64,000 nucleotides of DNA from Streptomyces sp. B93 (GTDB lineage Bacteria; Actinomycetota; Actinomycetes; Streptomycetales; Streptomycetaceae): NCBI RefSeq assembly GCF_018070565.1, contig NZ_JAGPXL010000030.1, forward strand, positions 1-64,000. Direction: 5' to 3'. The notes below the pieces were generated by a model. That model was given only the letters and a program-made list of their open reading frames with translations, did not search any database and was not told the origin of the DNA. The translations under genes and the position numbers were made by a program. Every line of letters starts with the position of its first letter. The stretch's first letter is position 1. This document shows, piece after piece, positions 32,170 through 40,785 of this stretch.

Positions 32170-34046
32170 CGCTGACCGCCCCCCGCGGTGTCGGAGCCGG
32201 AACCGGAGTCGTTGTCGCCATGGGTGGCCCACTCCAGCAGGCCGATGAACGCCCGGTTCAGCAGCGCCGAGTCGGCGGGCCTGAGCGGGCGCTGCGCCAT
32301 CAGCAGGGCCTGCCCGTACAGCGACTCCGTGGCGGTGCCGATCAGCTCCCGGTCGCCGAGCGAGCTGACCTTGCGGACCAGCGGGTTGAGGTGGTTGAGC
32401 ACCAGCCGCGCGCGCGGGGCGCTGCCGCGCAGCGAGCCCAGGATGCCCGCCCACAGGTCGTCGGCCCGCTCCTCGGCCTCCGCGCGGGCCTGCTCGTGCC
32501 GGGCCGCCCGGTCGTCCAGGTGCAGCGCGGGCACCGACAGGGGATGGAAGGCGCGCAGGGCGACATCGCAGCCCAGCGGGTCCAGGGCCGCCCGCGCGGC
32601 CGCCAGGAAGCCCGACAGGGCCAGCTCCTCGGCCGGGTCGACGGTGTCCAGGTGCGCGGTGACGGTGTCGGCGTCCAGCTCGGCCACCGCCGTGCCCGGG
32701 CGCACCGAGGGCAGCGCCTCGACCAGCTCGCTGTCGTAGGTGTAGCCGCCGTTGACGACGCCGACGCCCTGTGCGGAGGCGATCGGCGCGACCTGCCGGA
32801 ACTCCTCCACGGTGCGGGTGAAGTGGACCACCGGGTGCCGCTGCGCGAACTCCTCCAGGGACAGCCGCCCGTCGGTCGTCTCGAACGGCAGCCACGGCAG
32901 CATCGTGCGCAGCATGTCCCGGTCGTGCCGCGCCAGCGACTTCACGCCCAGGTGGTGTACGGCCAGGAAGGCCGCCAGCCGCTCCGGGTCACCGGCCGCG
33001 AGACCGGTCAGCCAGGAGCGGATCCTTTCGCCAAGCGCCTCGCGCACCGCGGCGAGGGTCTCGTCCTCGTACAGCGACTCGCGCGAGGCGGTGGGCCGCA
33101 GGCTGTCCGTGTCCAGCACACAGCGCACGAAGAACGCCCAGTCGGGCAGCAGCTGTTCGGCCCGCTCGGTCAGGAGCATGCCCTTGAGGTGCACCCGGTG
33201 CCGGGCCCGCTGCGCCGGGCTGACCGCGGAGGGCAGCACGTACGCCACCCCGCGGATCCCGGCGAGCGGCACGTCCAGCTCGATCGAGTCCAGCGGGGTG
33301 AAGCCGAACAGCTCGTGGCAGTGCCGGGCGAGGGCGACCCTGCGGGTGGCGGGGGAGGGGTACGGCCGGTCCCAGGGCGCGGGCAGGTCGGTGACCGCCT
33401 CCCCGCCCACCCGGACGTCGTACGGCAGCAGCGACCCGAAGTCCCGTGCCAGGGCGAGCACCCGCTCTTCGGTGAGCCACTCCCCGGCACCGGCCCGCGC
33501 CACCAGGTGCACGGTGGTGCCCGGTTCGGTCCTGGCCTCGTCCGGCAGGGTCCGTACGGTGTACGAACCGTCGTCGGTCGCCGTCCACTCCACGGGCCGG
33601 GCGTCCGGCGTCCGGGCGCTGCGGCTGACGACGCGGATCCGCTCGGCGACCACGAAGCAGGCCAGCAGCCCGATGCCGAACTGGCCGAGGAAGTCGGCGC
33701 GGGCCTCCTGGAGCCCCTCGACCCCCTGGGCCGTACCGCCGCGCTTGGAGCTGCGGCCGATCGTCGCCAGCAGGTCGTGCACATCGGCCTCGGTGAGCCC
33801 GACACCGGAGTCCTCCACCCGCAGGGCGCCGCCCTCGGCGGTCAGCCGGACCCGGGCCGGGGCGCCGGGCTCCAGGGCACGCCGGGCCGTGACGGCGTCC
33901 ACGGCGTTCTGGAGCAGCTCGCGCAGGTAGACCCTGGGGCTGGAGTAGAGGTGGTGGGAGAGCAGGTCCACCAGGCCGCGCAGGTCGACCTGGAACGTAT
34001 GAGGTGACTGGGGTGCCTGGGATGACTGTGAGGTCTGGAAGTCCAT
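32166..34046 (-). CDS. htpG: Hsp90 family chaperone HtpG
   Basis: This 626-residue GHKL ATPase chaperone has YLRELLQNAVDAVTARR (catalytic Glu and Asn), LRVEDSGVGLTEADVHDLLATIGRSSKR (adenine-binding Asp and glycine loop) and FLGQFGIGLLACFVVAERIRVVSR. The middle domain follows (VHLKGMLLTERAEQLLPDWAFFVRCVLDTDSLRPTASRESLYED), with a divergent, Ala-rich C-terminal domain ending in a Gly/Ser tail. It is the actinobacterial short-form HSP90. The start at MDFQTSQSSQ is chosen because conservation starts soon after; an upstream in-frame extension is possible and no ribosome site is evident. It is in operon with the TPR gene and divergent from recG. Confidence 0.9.
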   Translation of the reverse strand: MDFQTSQSSQAPQSPHTFQVDLRGLVDLLSHHLYSSPRVYLRELLQNAVDAVTARRALEPGAPARVRLTAEGGALRVEDSGVGLTEADVHDLLATIGRSSKRGGTAQGVEGLQEARADFLGQFGIGLLACFVVAERIRVVSRSARTPDARPVEWTATDDGSYTVRTLPDEARTEPGTTVHLVARAGAGEWLTEERVLALARDFGSLLPYDVRVGGEAVTDLPAPWDRPYPSPATRRVALARHCHELFGFTPLDSIELDVPLAGIRGVAYVLPSAVSPAQRARHRVHLKGMLLTERAEQLLPDWAFFVRCVLDTDSLRPTASRESLYEDETLAAVREALGERIRSWLTGLAAGDPERLAAFLAVHHLGVKSLARHDRDMLRTMLPWLPFETTDGRLSLEEFAQRHPVVHFTRTVEEFRQVAPIASAQGVGVVNGGYTYDSELVEALPSVRPGTAVAELDADTVTAHLDTVDPAEELALSGFLAAARAALDPLGCDVALRAFHPLSVPALHLDDRAARHEQARAEAEERADDLWAGILGSLRGSAPRARLVLNHLNPLVRKVSSLGDRELIGTATESLYGQALLMAQRPLRPADSALLNRAFIGLLEWATHGDNDSGSGSDTAGGGQR

Positions 34047-34137
34047 CGTCGCTGCGCCGGTGGGGGGACGTGCGACGGCGCGGGGTCGGGCGGCCCCGGT
34101 GAGGCGGTGACCGCGGGAGGGATGGCCGGAGCGCGCC

Positions 34138-34143
34138 ATCCTA
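34138..34143 (-). promoter_or_regulatory. candidate htpG -10 box
   Basis: TAGGAT on the minus strand lies 92 bases before the htpG start. No clear -35, HspR-associated (HAIR) or CIRCE element is visible nearby, so heat-shock control of the kind seen for dnaK or groEL is not supported. Confidence 0.35.
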
Positions 34144-34213
34144 CGGCCGCAACCAGCCGCCTGACCAGGGGTTTCCCGGGACGTATACGGCAATGTCAGT
34201 GGTGTGGTGTGCA

Positions 34214-36466
34214 ATGGATCTCGTGCCCGCACTGGAAGAACCGCTGAAGAAGGTGCTCGGCCCCGCCACCGCGAAGGTGATGGCCGAGCACCTCGGCCTG
34301 CACACCGTCGGTGACCTGCTCCACCACTACCCGCGCAGATACGAGGAGCGCGGCCAGCTCACCCACCTCGCCGACCTCCCCATGGACGAGCACGTCACCG
34401 TGGTCGCGATGGTCGCCGACGCCCGGCTGCACACCTTCGCCTCCAGCAAGGCCCCGCGCGGCAAGGGCCAGCGCCTCGAGGTCACCATCACCGACGGCAG
34501 CGGACGCCTCCAGCTGGTCTTCTTCGGCAACGGCGTCCACAAGCCCCACAAGGAGCTGCTGCCGGGCACCCGGGCGATGTTCGCGGGCAAGGTCTCCGTC
34601 TTCAACCGCCGCCTCCAGCTCGCCCACCCGGCCTACGAACTCCTGCGCGGCGACACCGAGGAGGCCGTGGACGCCTGGGCCGGCGCCCTCATCCCGATCT
34701 ACCCCGCCACCGCCAAGCTGGAGTCCTGGAAGATCGGCAAGGCGATCCAGACCGTCCTGCCCAGCGCCCAGGAGGCCGTCGACCCGCTGCCGGACGCCCT
34801 GCGCGCGGGCCGGGGCCTGGTCCCCCTCCCCGAGGCCCTCCTCAAGATCCACCGGCCGCACACCAAGGCCGACATCGCCGACGCCCGCGCCCGCCTCAAG
34901 TGGGACGAGGCCTTCGTCCTCCAGGTCGCCCTCGCCCGCCGCCGCCGCACCGACACCCAACTCCCGGCCGTGGCCCGCCGGCCACGCCCCGACGGCCTCC
35001 TCACCGCCTTCGACGACCGTCTCCCCTTCACCCTCACCGACGGCCAACGCAAGGTCTCCGAGGAGATCTTCACCGACCTGGCGACCGAACACCCGATGCA
35101 CCGACTCCTCCAGGGAGAGGTCGGATCGGGAAAGACGATGGTGGCGCTGCGCGCCATGCTCGCCGTCGTCGACGCGGGCGGGCAGGCCGCGATGCTCGCG
35201 CCCACCGAGGTGCTCGCGCAGCAGCATCACCGGTCGGTCGTGGAGATGATGGGCGAGCTGGCCGAGGGCGGCATGCTCGGCGGGGCGGAGCAGGCCACCA
35301 AGGTGGTGCTGCTGACCGGCTCCATGGGCGCCGCCGCGCGCCGGCAGGCGATGCTCGACCTCGTCACCGGCGAGGCCGGGATCGTGATCGGCACCCATGC
35401 GCTGATCGAGGACAAGGTGCAGTTCCACGACCTCGGCCTGGTCGTCGTCGACGAGCAGCACCGCTTCGGCGTCGAGCAGCGCGACGCCCTGCGCGGCAAG
35501 GGCAGGCAGACCCCGCACCTGCTGGTCATGACCGCCACCCCCATCCCGCGCACGGTCGCGATGACCGTCTTCGGCGACCTGGAGACCTCCGTCCTCGACC
35601 AGCTCCCCGCCGGTCGCTCCCCGATCGCCAGCCATGTCGTCCCCGCCGCCGACAAGCCCCACTTCCTCAGCCGGGCCTGGGAACGGCTGCGCGAGGAGGT
35701 CGGCAAGGGGCACCAGGCGTACATCGTCTGTCCCCGGATCGGTGACGAGGAGGACACACCCGGCAAGAAGAAGGGCGCCCAGAGCGCCCAGAGCGCCCAG
35801 AGCGCCCAGAGCGCCCAGAGCGCCCAGGGCGCCCCGGACGACGCCGAGAAGCGCCCGCCGCTCGCCGTCCTCGACGTCGCCGACCAGCTCGCCAAGGGCC
35901 CCCTGAAGGGCCTGCGGGTGGAGGTGCTGCACGGCAGGATGCCGCCCGACGACAAGGACGCCGTGATGCGCCGCTTCGCCGCGGGCGACACCGACGTCCT
36001 GGTCGCCACGACCGTCATCGAGGTCGGGGTGAACGTGCCAAACGCCACCGTCATGGTGATCATGGACGCCGACCGCTTCGGCGTCTCCCAGCTCCACCAG
36101 CTGCGCGGCCGCGTCGGCCGTGGCTCGGCCCCCGGCCTGTGTCTGCTGGTCAGCGAGATGCCGGAGGCGAGCGCGGCCCGGCAGCGGCTGAACGCGGTCG
36201 CCGCCACCCTCGACGGCTTCGAACTCTCCCGCATCGACCTCGAACAGCGCCGCGAGGGCGACGTCCTCGGCCAGGCCCAGTCCGGCGCCCGCACCAGCCT
36301 GCGCATGCTCGCCGTCATCGAGGACGAGGAGATCATCGCCGAGGCGAGGGAGGAGGCCACCGCGGTGGTGGCGGCGGACCCGGACCTGGCCAGGCTCCCC
36401 GGCCTGCGCGCGGCGCTGGACGCCCTCTTGGACGAGGAGAGGGAGCAGTACCTGGAGAAGGGGTGA
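34214..36466 (+). CDS. recG: ATP-dependent DNA helicase RecG
   Basis: This branch-migration helicase of about 750 residues rescues stalled forks. The N-terminal wedge (LGLHTVGDLLHHYPRRYEERG, OB-fold LQLVFFGNG) precedes motif I GEVGSGKTMVALRAM, DEQH (VVVDEQHRFGVEQR), TATPIPRT, and the C-terminal helicase lobe with VATTVIEVGVNVPNATVM and QLRGRVGRGS. The start MDLVPALEEPLKK is chosen from family alignment; an in-frame ATG 7 codons upstream follows a TATACG box and is the alternative. Between the helicase lobes is an unusual run of five Ala-Gln-Ser repeats encoded by a 9-base tandem repeat. Confidence 0.96.
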   Translation: MDLVPALEEPLKKVLGPATAKVMAEHLGLHTVGDLLHHYPRRYEERGQLTHLADLPMDEHVTVVAMVADARLHTFASSKAPRGKGQRLEVTITDGSGRLQLVFFGNGVHKPHKELLPGTRAMFAGKVSVFNRRLQLAHPAYELLRGDTEEAVDAWAGALIPIYPATAKLESWKIGKAIQTVLPSAQEAVDPLPDALRAGRGLVPLPEALLKIHRPHTKADIADARARLKWDEAFVLQVALARRRRTDTQLPAVARRPRPDGLLTAFDDRLPFTLTDGQRKVSEEIFTDLATEHPMHRLLQGEVGSGKTMVALRAMLAVVDAGGQAAMLAPTEVLAQQHHRSVVEMMGELAEGGMLGGAEQATKVVLLTGSMGAAARRQAMLDLVTGEAGIVIGTHALIEDKVQFHDLGLVVVDEQHRFGVEQRDALRGKGRQTPHLLVMTATPIPRTVAMTVFGDLETSVLDQLPAGRSPIASHVVPAADKPHFLSRAWERLREEVGKGHQAYIVCPRIGDEEDTPGKKKGAQSAQSAQSAQSAQSAQGAPDDAEKRPPLAVLDVADQLAKGPLKGLRVEVLHGRMPPDDKDAVMRRFAAGDTDVLVATTVIEVGVNVPNATVMVIMDADRFGVSQLHQLRGRVGRGSAPGLCLLVSEMPEASAARQRLNAVAATLDGFELSRIDLEQRREGDVLGQAQSGARTSLRMLAVIEDEEIIAEAREEATAVVAADPDLARLPGLRAALDALLDEEREQYLEKG
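35777..35830 (+). repeat. 9-bp tandem repeat in recG
   Basis: GCCCAGAGC is repeated five times perfectly, then once with a change (GCCCAGGGC), encoding (AQS)5-AQG. It lies in a linker after DEEDTPGKKKG, at about residue 522, between the two helicase lobes. Unit length is a multiple of three, so copy changes keep the frame. Confidence 0.92.
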
Positions 36467-36571
36467 CGGATGCCCACCCCAGGGGCGGGGCCGTCCTCCA
36501 TATGCGGCTACCGCCGCGCGGGCGCGACCAGCCACACTGAACCTGTAACCGCCTACGACCAAGGACCACAG

Positions 36572-37159
36572 ATGACCCGCGTGATCGCCGGCACAGCCGG
36601 CGGCCGTCGCCTCGCCGTCCCCCCGGGGACCGGAACCCGCCCCACCTCCGACCGCGCCCGCGAGGGCCTCTTCTCCACCTGGCAGTCCCTCCTCGGCGGC
36701 CCCCTGGACGGCGAACGCGTCCTCGACCTGTACGCCGGTTCCGGCGCCGTGGGCCTGGAGGCCCTCTCCCGTGGCGCCGGTCACACCCTCCTCGTGGAGG
36801 CCGACGCCCGCGCCGCCCGCGTGGTCCGGGAGAACGTCAGCTCGCTCGGCCTCCCCGGCGCCGAGGTCAGGACGGGCAAGGCCGAGCAGATCATCCGCAC
36901 CGCCCCACCCGAGCGGCCGTACGACCTGGTCTTCCTGGACCCGCCATATGCCGTTATGGACGACGATCTTCGGGAGATTCTGCTCACACTCCGCACGGAG
37001 GGGTGGCTCGCGGCCGACGCCCTCGTCACCGTGGAGCGCAGCACCAGAGGCGGGGAGTTCCGGTGGCCGGACGGTTTCGAACCGCTCCGGGCCCGTCGCT
37101 ACGGCGAGGGAACGTTTTGGTACGGTCGCGCCGCCTCTACGTGCGAAGACGCACGATGA
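36572..37159 (+). CDS. rsmD: 16S rRNA (guanine966-N2)-methyltransferase
   Basis: This 195-residue class I methyltransferase of the RsmD family methylates 16S rRNA in the 30S subunit. It shows RVIAGTAGGRRLAVPPGTGTRPTSDRAREGLFSTWQ, the SAM loop VLDLYAGSGAVGLEALSRGA and the catalytic LVFLDPPYAVMDDDL (N/DPPY). The ATG is preceded by AAGGA at 6 bases. rsmD-coaD adjacency is conserved across bacteria. It lies 105 bases after recG. Confidence 0.96.
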   Translation: MTRVIAGTAGGRRLAVPPGTGTRPTSDRAREGLFSTWQSLLGGPLDGERVLDLYAGSGAVGLEALSRGAGHTLLVEADARAARVVRENVSSLGLPGAEVRTGKAEQIIRTAPPERPYDLVFLDPPYAVMDDDLREILLTLRTEGWLAADALVTVERSTRGGEFRWPDGFEPLRARRYGEGTFWYGRAASTCEDAR

Positions 37160-37185
37160 CCGGACCGGAGAGCGAGGGATCACAA

Positions 37186-37665
37186 GTGCGCCGCGCCGTC
37201 TGCCCCGGGTCGTTCGACCCGATCACCAACGGACACCTCGACATCATCGCCCGCGCCTCCCGTCTGTACGACGAGGTCTACGTCGCGGTGATGATCAACA
37301 AGTCCAAGAAGGGCCTGTTCGAGATCGACGAGCGGATCGACCTGATCCACCAGGTCACCGCCGAGTACGGCAACGTCCGCGTCGAGGCCTTCCACGGCCT
37401 GCTCGTCGACTTCTGCAAGCAGCGCGACATCCCCGCCATCGTCAAGGGCCTGCGCGCCGTCAGCGACTTCGACTACGAGCTCCAGATGGCCCAGATGAAC
37501 AACGGCCTCACCGGTGTCGAGACGCTCTTCGTGCCCACCAACCCCACCTACAGCTTCCTGTCGTCCTCCCTGGTCAAGGAGGTCGCGCAGTGGGGCGGCG
37601 ACGTCTCCCACCTGGTGCCGCCCCAGGTCCTGACCGCCCTCGCCGAGCGGCTGCGGGGGGACTGA
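37186..37665 (+). CDS. coaD: phosphopantetheine adenylyltransferase
   Basis: This 159-residue nucleotidyltransferase catalyses the penultimate step of coenzyme A synthesis. Its motifs are RRAVCPGSFDPITNGHLDIIARA (T/HxGH), AIVKGLRAVSDFDYELQMAQMN, and FVPTNPTYSFLSSSLVKEVAQWGGDV (ISSSxVK). The GTG giving V-R-R-A-V-C-P-G-S-F-D-P matches the family length of 159-161 and has GAGGGAT 8 bases upstream. An ATG 10 codons earlier overlaps the rsmD stop (ATGA) and would add an unconserved peptide. Confidence 0.96.
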   Translation: MRRAVCPGSFDPITNGHLDIIARASRLYDEVYVAVMINKSKKGLFEIDERIDLIHQVTAEYGNVRVEAFHGLLVDFCKQRDIPAIVKGLRAVSDFDYELQMAQMNNGLTGVETLFVPTNPTYSFLSSSLVKEVAQWGGDVSHLVPPQVLTALAERLRGD

Positions 37666-37764
37666 ACGGCTGACGGGCCGTCACGTGGTGTCCCCCGGGC
37701 GCCCCATGGCCGTACAGTCGTCCCGTCCGTCTCCATCACAGCTGTAGAGAGTGGCGAGCACACG

Positions 37765-38865
37765 GTGGACGTGCAGAAGAAGCTCGACGAGATCGTCGCC
37801 TCGGTCTCCAGTGCCCGGTCGATGCCGATGTCGGCGTCCTGCGTGGTCAACCGCGCCGAACTGCTCTCGATGCTCGAGGAGCTGCGCGCGACCCTGCCCG
37901 ACTCCCTCGCCGAGGCCCGGGAGCTGATCGGCGGCCGGGAGCAGATGGTCGAGCAGGCCCGCCAGGAGGCCGAGCGGATCATCTCCAGCGCACACGCCGA
38001 GCGCGGCTCACTGATCTCCGACACCGAGATCGCCCGCCGCTCCCAGGCCGAGGCCGACCGGATCCTCGCCGAGGCCCGCAAGGAGGCCGAGGAGGTCCGC
38101 GCCGAGGCCGACGACTACGTCGACTCCAAGCTCGCCAACTTCGAGGTGGTCCTCACCAAGACCCTCGGCTCCGTGGGCCGCGGCCGGGAGAAGCTCCTCG
38201 GCACCGGTCCCGGCCTGGACGAGCAGGGCTACGAGGACGAGGACGCCCCCGAGCGCAGCCACGACCCGGAGACCCTGCGCCGCACCGCCGACGAGTACGT
38301 CGACGTCAAGCTGGGCGCCTTCGAGGCGGTCCTCGCCAAGACCCTGGAGGCGGTCGGCCGCGGTCGCCAGAAGCTGCACGGCCGGATCGCCACCGACGAC
38401 CTCGGCGCCCTCGCCGACGACACCACCACCGTCCAGCACAGCAGCGACGCCGACTACCTCGCCGACCTCGCCGCCCTCACCCAGAGCGAGACCCGCGCCG
38501 AACAGCCCGCCCAGGTCCCGGCCCAGCAGCCCTACGGCGGCCGTGACGACTCCTACGGCGCCCAGGAGGAGTCGTACGGCGTCCAGGACGAGCAGTACGC
38601 CGGCCAGGACGCCTACGCCTACCAGCAGCAGGCCCAGAGCGACCCGTACGGCTACCAGCAGCAGTACGCCCAGCAGGACCCGTACGGCTACCAGCAGGCC
38701 GATCCCTACGCCGCCTATCCGCAGCAGCCCGCCTACCCGCCGCAGCAGCCCCAGCAGGGCTACGGGCAGGACCCGGGCGCGCTGGAGGAGACCAGCCTCT
38801 TCGACACCAGCATGATCAGCGCGGAGCAGCTGCGGGCGTACGAACAGGGTCGCGGCAACGGCTGA
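37765..38865 (+). CDS. SepIVA/DivIVA-like cell division initiation protein
   Basis: This 366-residue coiled-coil protein resembles the actinobacterial SepIVA-type septation and polar growth factors. The N-terminal domain MDVQKKLDEIVASVSSARSMPMSASCVVNRAELLSMLEEL is followed by a long helix with the ARQEAERIISSAHAERG / RSQAEADRILAEARKEAEEVRAEADDYVDSKL pattern; the DDYVDSKL element recurs as DEYVDVKLGAFEAVLAKTLEAVGRGR. A disordered Tyr/Gln/Gly tail (DPYGYQQ repeats) ends in a conserved SLFDTSMISAEQLRAYEQGRG. A GTG start is used. Its place beside coaD matches S. coelicolor SCO5569. The cell-division role is inferred from mycobacterial SepIVA. Confidence 0.85.
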   Translation: MDVQKKLDEIVASVSSARSMPMSASCVVNRAELLSMLEELRATLPDSLAEARELIGGREQMVEQARQEAERIISSAHAERGSLISDTEIARRSQAEADRILAEARKEAEEVRAEADDYVDSKLANFEVVLTKTLGSVGRGREKLLGTGPGLDEQGYEDEDAPERSHDPETLRRTADEYVDVKLGAFEAVLAKTLEAVGRGRQKLHGRIATDDLGALADDTTTVQHSSDADYLADLAALTQSETRAEQPAQVPAQQPYGGRDDSYGAQEESYGVQDEQYAGQDAYAYQQQAQSDPYGYQQQYAQQDPYGYQQADPYAAYPQQPAYPPQQPQQGYGQDPGALEETSLFDTSMISAEQLRAYEQGRGNG

Positions 38866-39039
38866 CGGTGCCGATTGGGCCGTATGGGAAAGGTCCAGTA
38901 TCCTGGCTCTTCGGTCGCGCATGCGCTCACGCCTTCTCACGGGCGTCGCAGGCGTCCGCGGTCGCCGCTGCCCGGAACAGGAACATGTGCACGGGTGGCG
39001 AAACTCCCCAGCGCCCCAGCTCAGAGATCGAAAGCAGGA

Positions 39040-39684
39040 ATGGCCTCCAACGCCCGCCTCGACCACCGCAACCCCCTCGTGTTCGACACGCACGAGCTGG
39101 GCCGGCGGCCCGGCGCGCTCCAGCGGCTGTCCCGCACGGTCGACGCCCCGAAGGACCTCGGTCTGAAGGACGTCATCGAAGTGCCGCAAGGTGCTCCGGT
39201 CGAGCTGGAGCTGCGGCTCGAGTCGGTCATGGAAGGTGTGCTCGTCACAGGCACCGCCCGTGCACGGGCCGAGGGGGAGTGCGTAAGGTGTCTGGAGCCG
39301 CTCCAGCAGGAGCTGGAAGCGGACTTCCAGGAGATGTTCTCGTACCCTGACGCCGACGACCGGGGCCGCGTGAAGGCGGAACCGGGCGACGACGCCGAGG
39401 ACGACGAGGACAGGCTCTTCCTCGAGGACGGCCTGTTCGACCTCGAACCCGTGCTGCGCGATGCGGTGGTGCTCGCACTGCCGATGCAGCCGGTGTGCCG
39501 GGAGGACTGCCCGGGTCTGTGCGCCGAGTGCGGTGCCCGGCTCGCGGACGACCCGGACCACCACCATGACGCCGTCGACATCCGTTGGGCGGCATTGCAG
39601 GGACTCGCCGGTTCGCTCGAACCAGGCGACAAGGACGACACGAGCGGCGCCGAGACGGGCGTCGACGAGAAGCAGGAGAAGTAG
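39040..39684 (+). CDS. DUF177 (YceD-like) protein
   Basis: This 214-residue DUF177 protein is encoded directly before rpmF, the arrangement found in most bacteria, where YceD homologues have been implicated in 23S rRNA accumulation. Motifs are the GECVRCLEPLQQELEADFQEMF cysteine pair and CREDCPGLCAECGARLADDPDHHHD, giving several potential zinc ligands. The start MASNARLDHRNPLVFDTHELGRRPG is chosen by family alignment. The stop is 2 bases from the rpmF start. It is probably the first gene of a DUF177-rpmF-rnc operon. Confidence 0.92.
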   Translation: MASNARLDHRNPLVFDTHELGRRPGALQRLSRTVDAPKDLGLKDVIEVPQGAPVELELRLESVMEGVLVTGTARARAEGECVRCLEPLQQELEADFQEMFSYPDADDRGRVKAEPGDDAEDDEDRLFLEDGLFDLEPVLRDAVVLALPMQPVCREDCPGLCAECGARLADDPDHHHDAVDIRWAALQGLAGSLEPGDKDDTSGAETGVDEKQEK

Positions 39685-39686
39685 CC

Positions 39687-39860
39687 GTGGCTGTTCCGAA
39701 GCGGAAGATGTCGCGCAGCAACACGCGCCACCGCCGGTCGCAGTGGAAGGCTGCGGTCCCCACCCTGGTCGCGTGCGAGCGCTGCCACGAGCCCAAGCAG
39801 CAGCACATCGCGTGCCCGTCGTGCGGCACCTACAACAAGCGCCAGGTCCTCGAGGTCTGA
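39687..39860 (+). CDS. rpmF: 50S ribosomal protein L32
   Basis: This 57-residue L32 begins MAVPKRKMSRSNTRHRRSQWK. It has two CxxC pairs (CERC and CPSC), so it is the zinc-binding form. The GTG start follows AGGAG at 9 bases, inside the DUF177 end. rnc follows after 19 bases. Confidence 0.97.
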   Translation: MAVPKRKMSRSNTRHRRSQWKAAVPTLVACERCHEPKQQHIACPSCGTYNKRQVLEV

Positions 39861-39879
39861 GCGGCTGGTGAGAGGCACT

Positions 39880-40707
39880 GTGTCCACGCCGAAGAAGAAC
39901 TCTGGCGACAACCAGGCCTCGTCCCACACGCTTCTGGAAGGGCGGCTCGGCTACAAGGTCGAGTCCGCCCTTCTGGTGCGAGCGCTGACCCACCGTTCCT
40001 ACGCGTACGAGAACGGCGGTCTGCCGACGAACGAGCGGCTGGAGTTCCTCGGGGACTCGGTGCTCGGCCTCGTCGTCACCGACACGCTGTACCGCACCCA
40101 CCCCGACCTGCCCGAAGGCCAGCTGGCCAAACTGCGGGCCGCGGTGGTCAACTCGCGTGCGCTGGCACAGGTGGGACGCTCGCTCGACCTCGGCTCCTTC
40201 ATCCGGCTCGGCCGTGGTGAAGAGGGCACCGGGGGCCGGGACAAGGCGTCCATCCTCGCCGACACCCTCGAAGCGGTGATCGGCGCGGTCTATCTCGACC
40301 AGGGCCTGGACTCGGCGGCGGAGCTGGTGCACCGCCTGTTCGACCCCCTGATCGAGAAGTCCTCGAACCTCGGAGCCGGCCTGGACTGGAAGACCAGTCT
40401 CCAGGAGCTGACCGCGACCGAAGGGCTCGGCGTGCCCGAGTACCTGGTCACGGAGACCGGCCCCGACCACGAGAAGACCTTCACTGCTGCCGCCCGCGTC
40501 GGAGGCGTCTCGTACGGCACCGGCACCGGCCGCAGCAAGAAGGAGGCGGAACAGCAGGCCGCCGAGTCCGCCTGGCGCGCGATTCGCGCCGCGGCGGACG
40601 AGCGCGCCAGGCGGGCTGCCGCGGACGGCTCACCGGTCACGGGAGCCACCGACGACACCAAGCCCGACGAGGACGGCACCCCCGAGCCGCCGGTCCCCTC
40701 CGTCTGA
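39880..40707 (+). CDS. rnc: ribonuclease III
   Basis: This RNase III of about 275 residues processes rRNA and structured mRNAs; in Streptomyces it is AbsB, a global activator of antibiotic synthesis. The catalytic NERLEFLGDSVLGLVVTDTLY and ADTLEAVIGAVYLDQG are followed by a dsRNA-binding domain (KTSLQELTATEGLGVPEYLV, GRSKKEAEQQAAESAWRAI). A charged tail follows. The GTG giving VSTPKKNSG has AGAGG 5 bases upstream; a GTG four codons earlier is also possible. The operon with DUF177-rpmF is typical. A bulged hairpin separates it from mutM. Confidence 0.96.
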   Translation: MSTPKKNSGDNQASSHTLLEGRLGYKVESALLVRALTHRSYAYENGGLPTNERLEFLGDSVLGLVVTDTLYRTHPDLPEGQLAKLRAAVVNSRALAQVGRSLDLGSFIRLGRGEEGTGGRDKASILADTLEAVIGAVYLDQGLDSAAELVHRLFDPLIEKSSNLGAGLDWKTSLQELTATEGLGVPEYLVTETGPDHEKTFTAAARVGGVSYGTGTGRSKKEAEQQAAESAWRAIRAAADERARRAAADGSPVTGATDDTKPDEDGTPEPPVPSV

Positions 40708-40726
40708 CATCACCACACCCTGCGCT

Positions 40727-40760
40727 GAGCGCCCGTCCCCGCACCCCGGGGCGGGCGCTC
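40727..40760 (+). terminator. rnc terminator / attenuator before mutM
   Basis: GAGCGCCCGTCCCCG pairs with CGGGGCGGGCGCTC with one bulged T and a 5-base loop, 20 bases after rnc and 26 before mutM. It may terminate most rnc transcripts, with mutM read by read-through. Confidence 0.7.
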
Positions 40761-40785
40761 GGCTCATCCCGCTTCGGAGAGCGCC

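Noticed and set aside
34047..34192. Heat-shock operator (HAIR or CIRCE) upstream of htpG
   Set aside because: No CTTGAGT-n7-ACTCAAG or TTAGCACTC-n9-GAGTGCTAA sequence is present.
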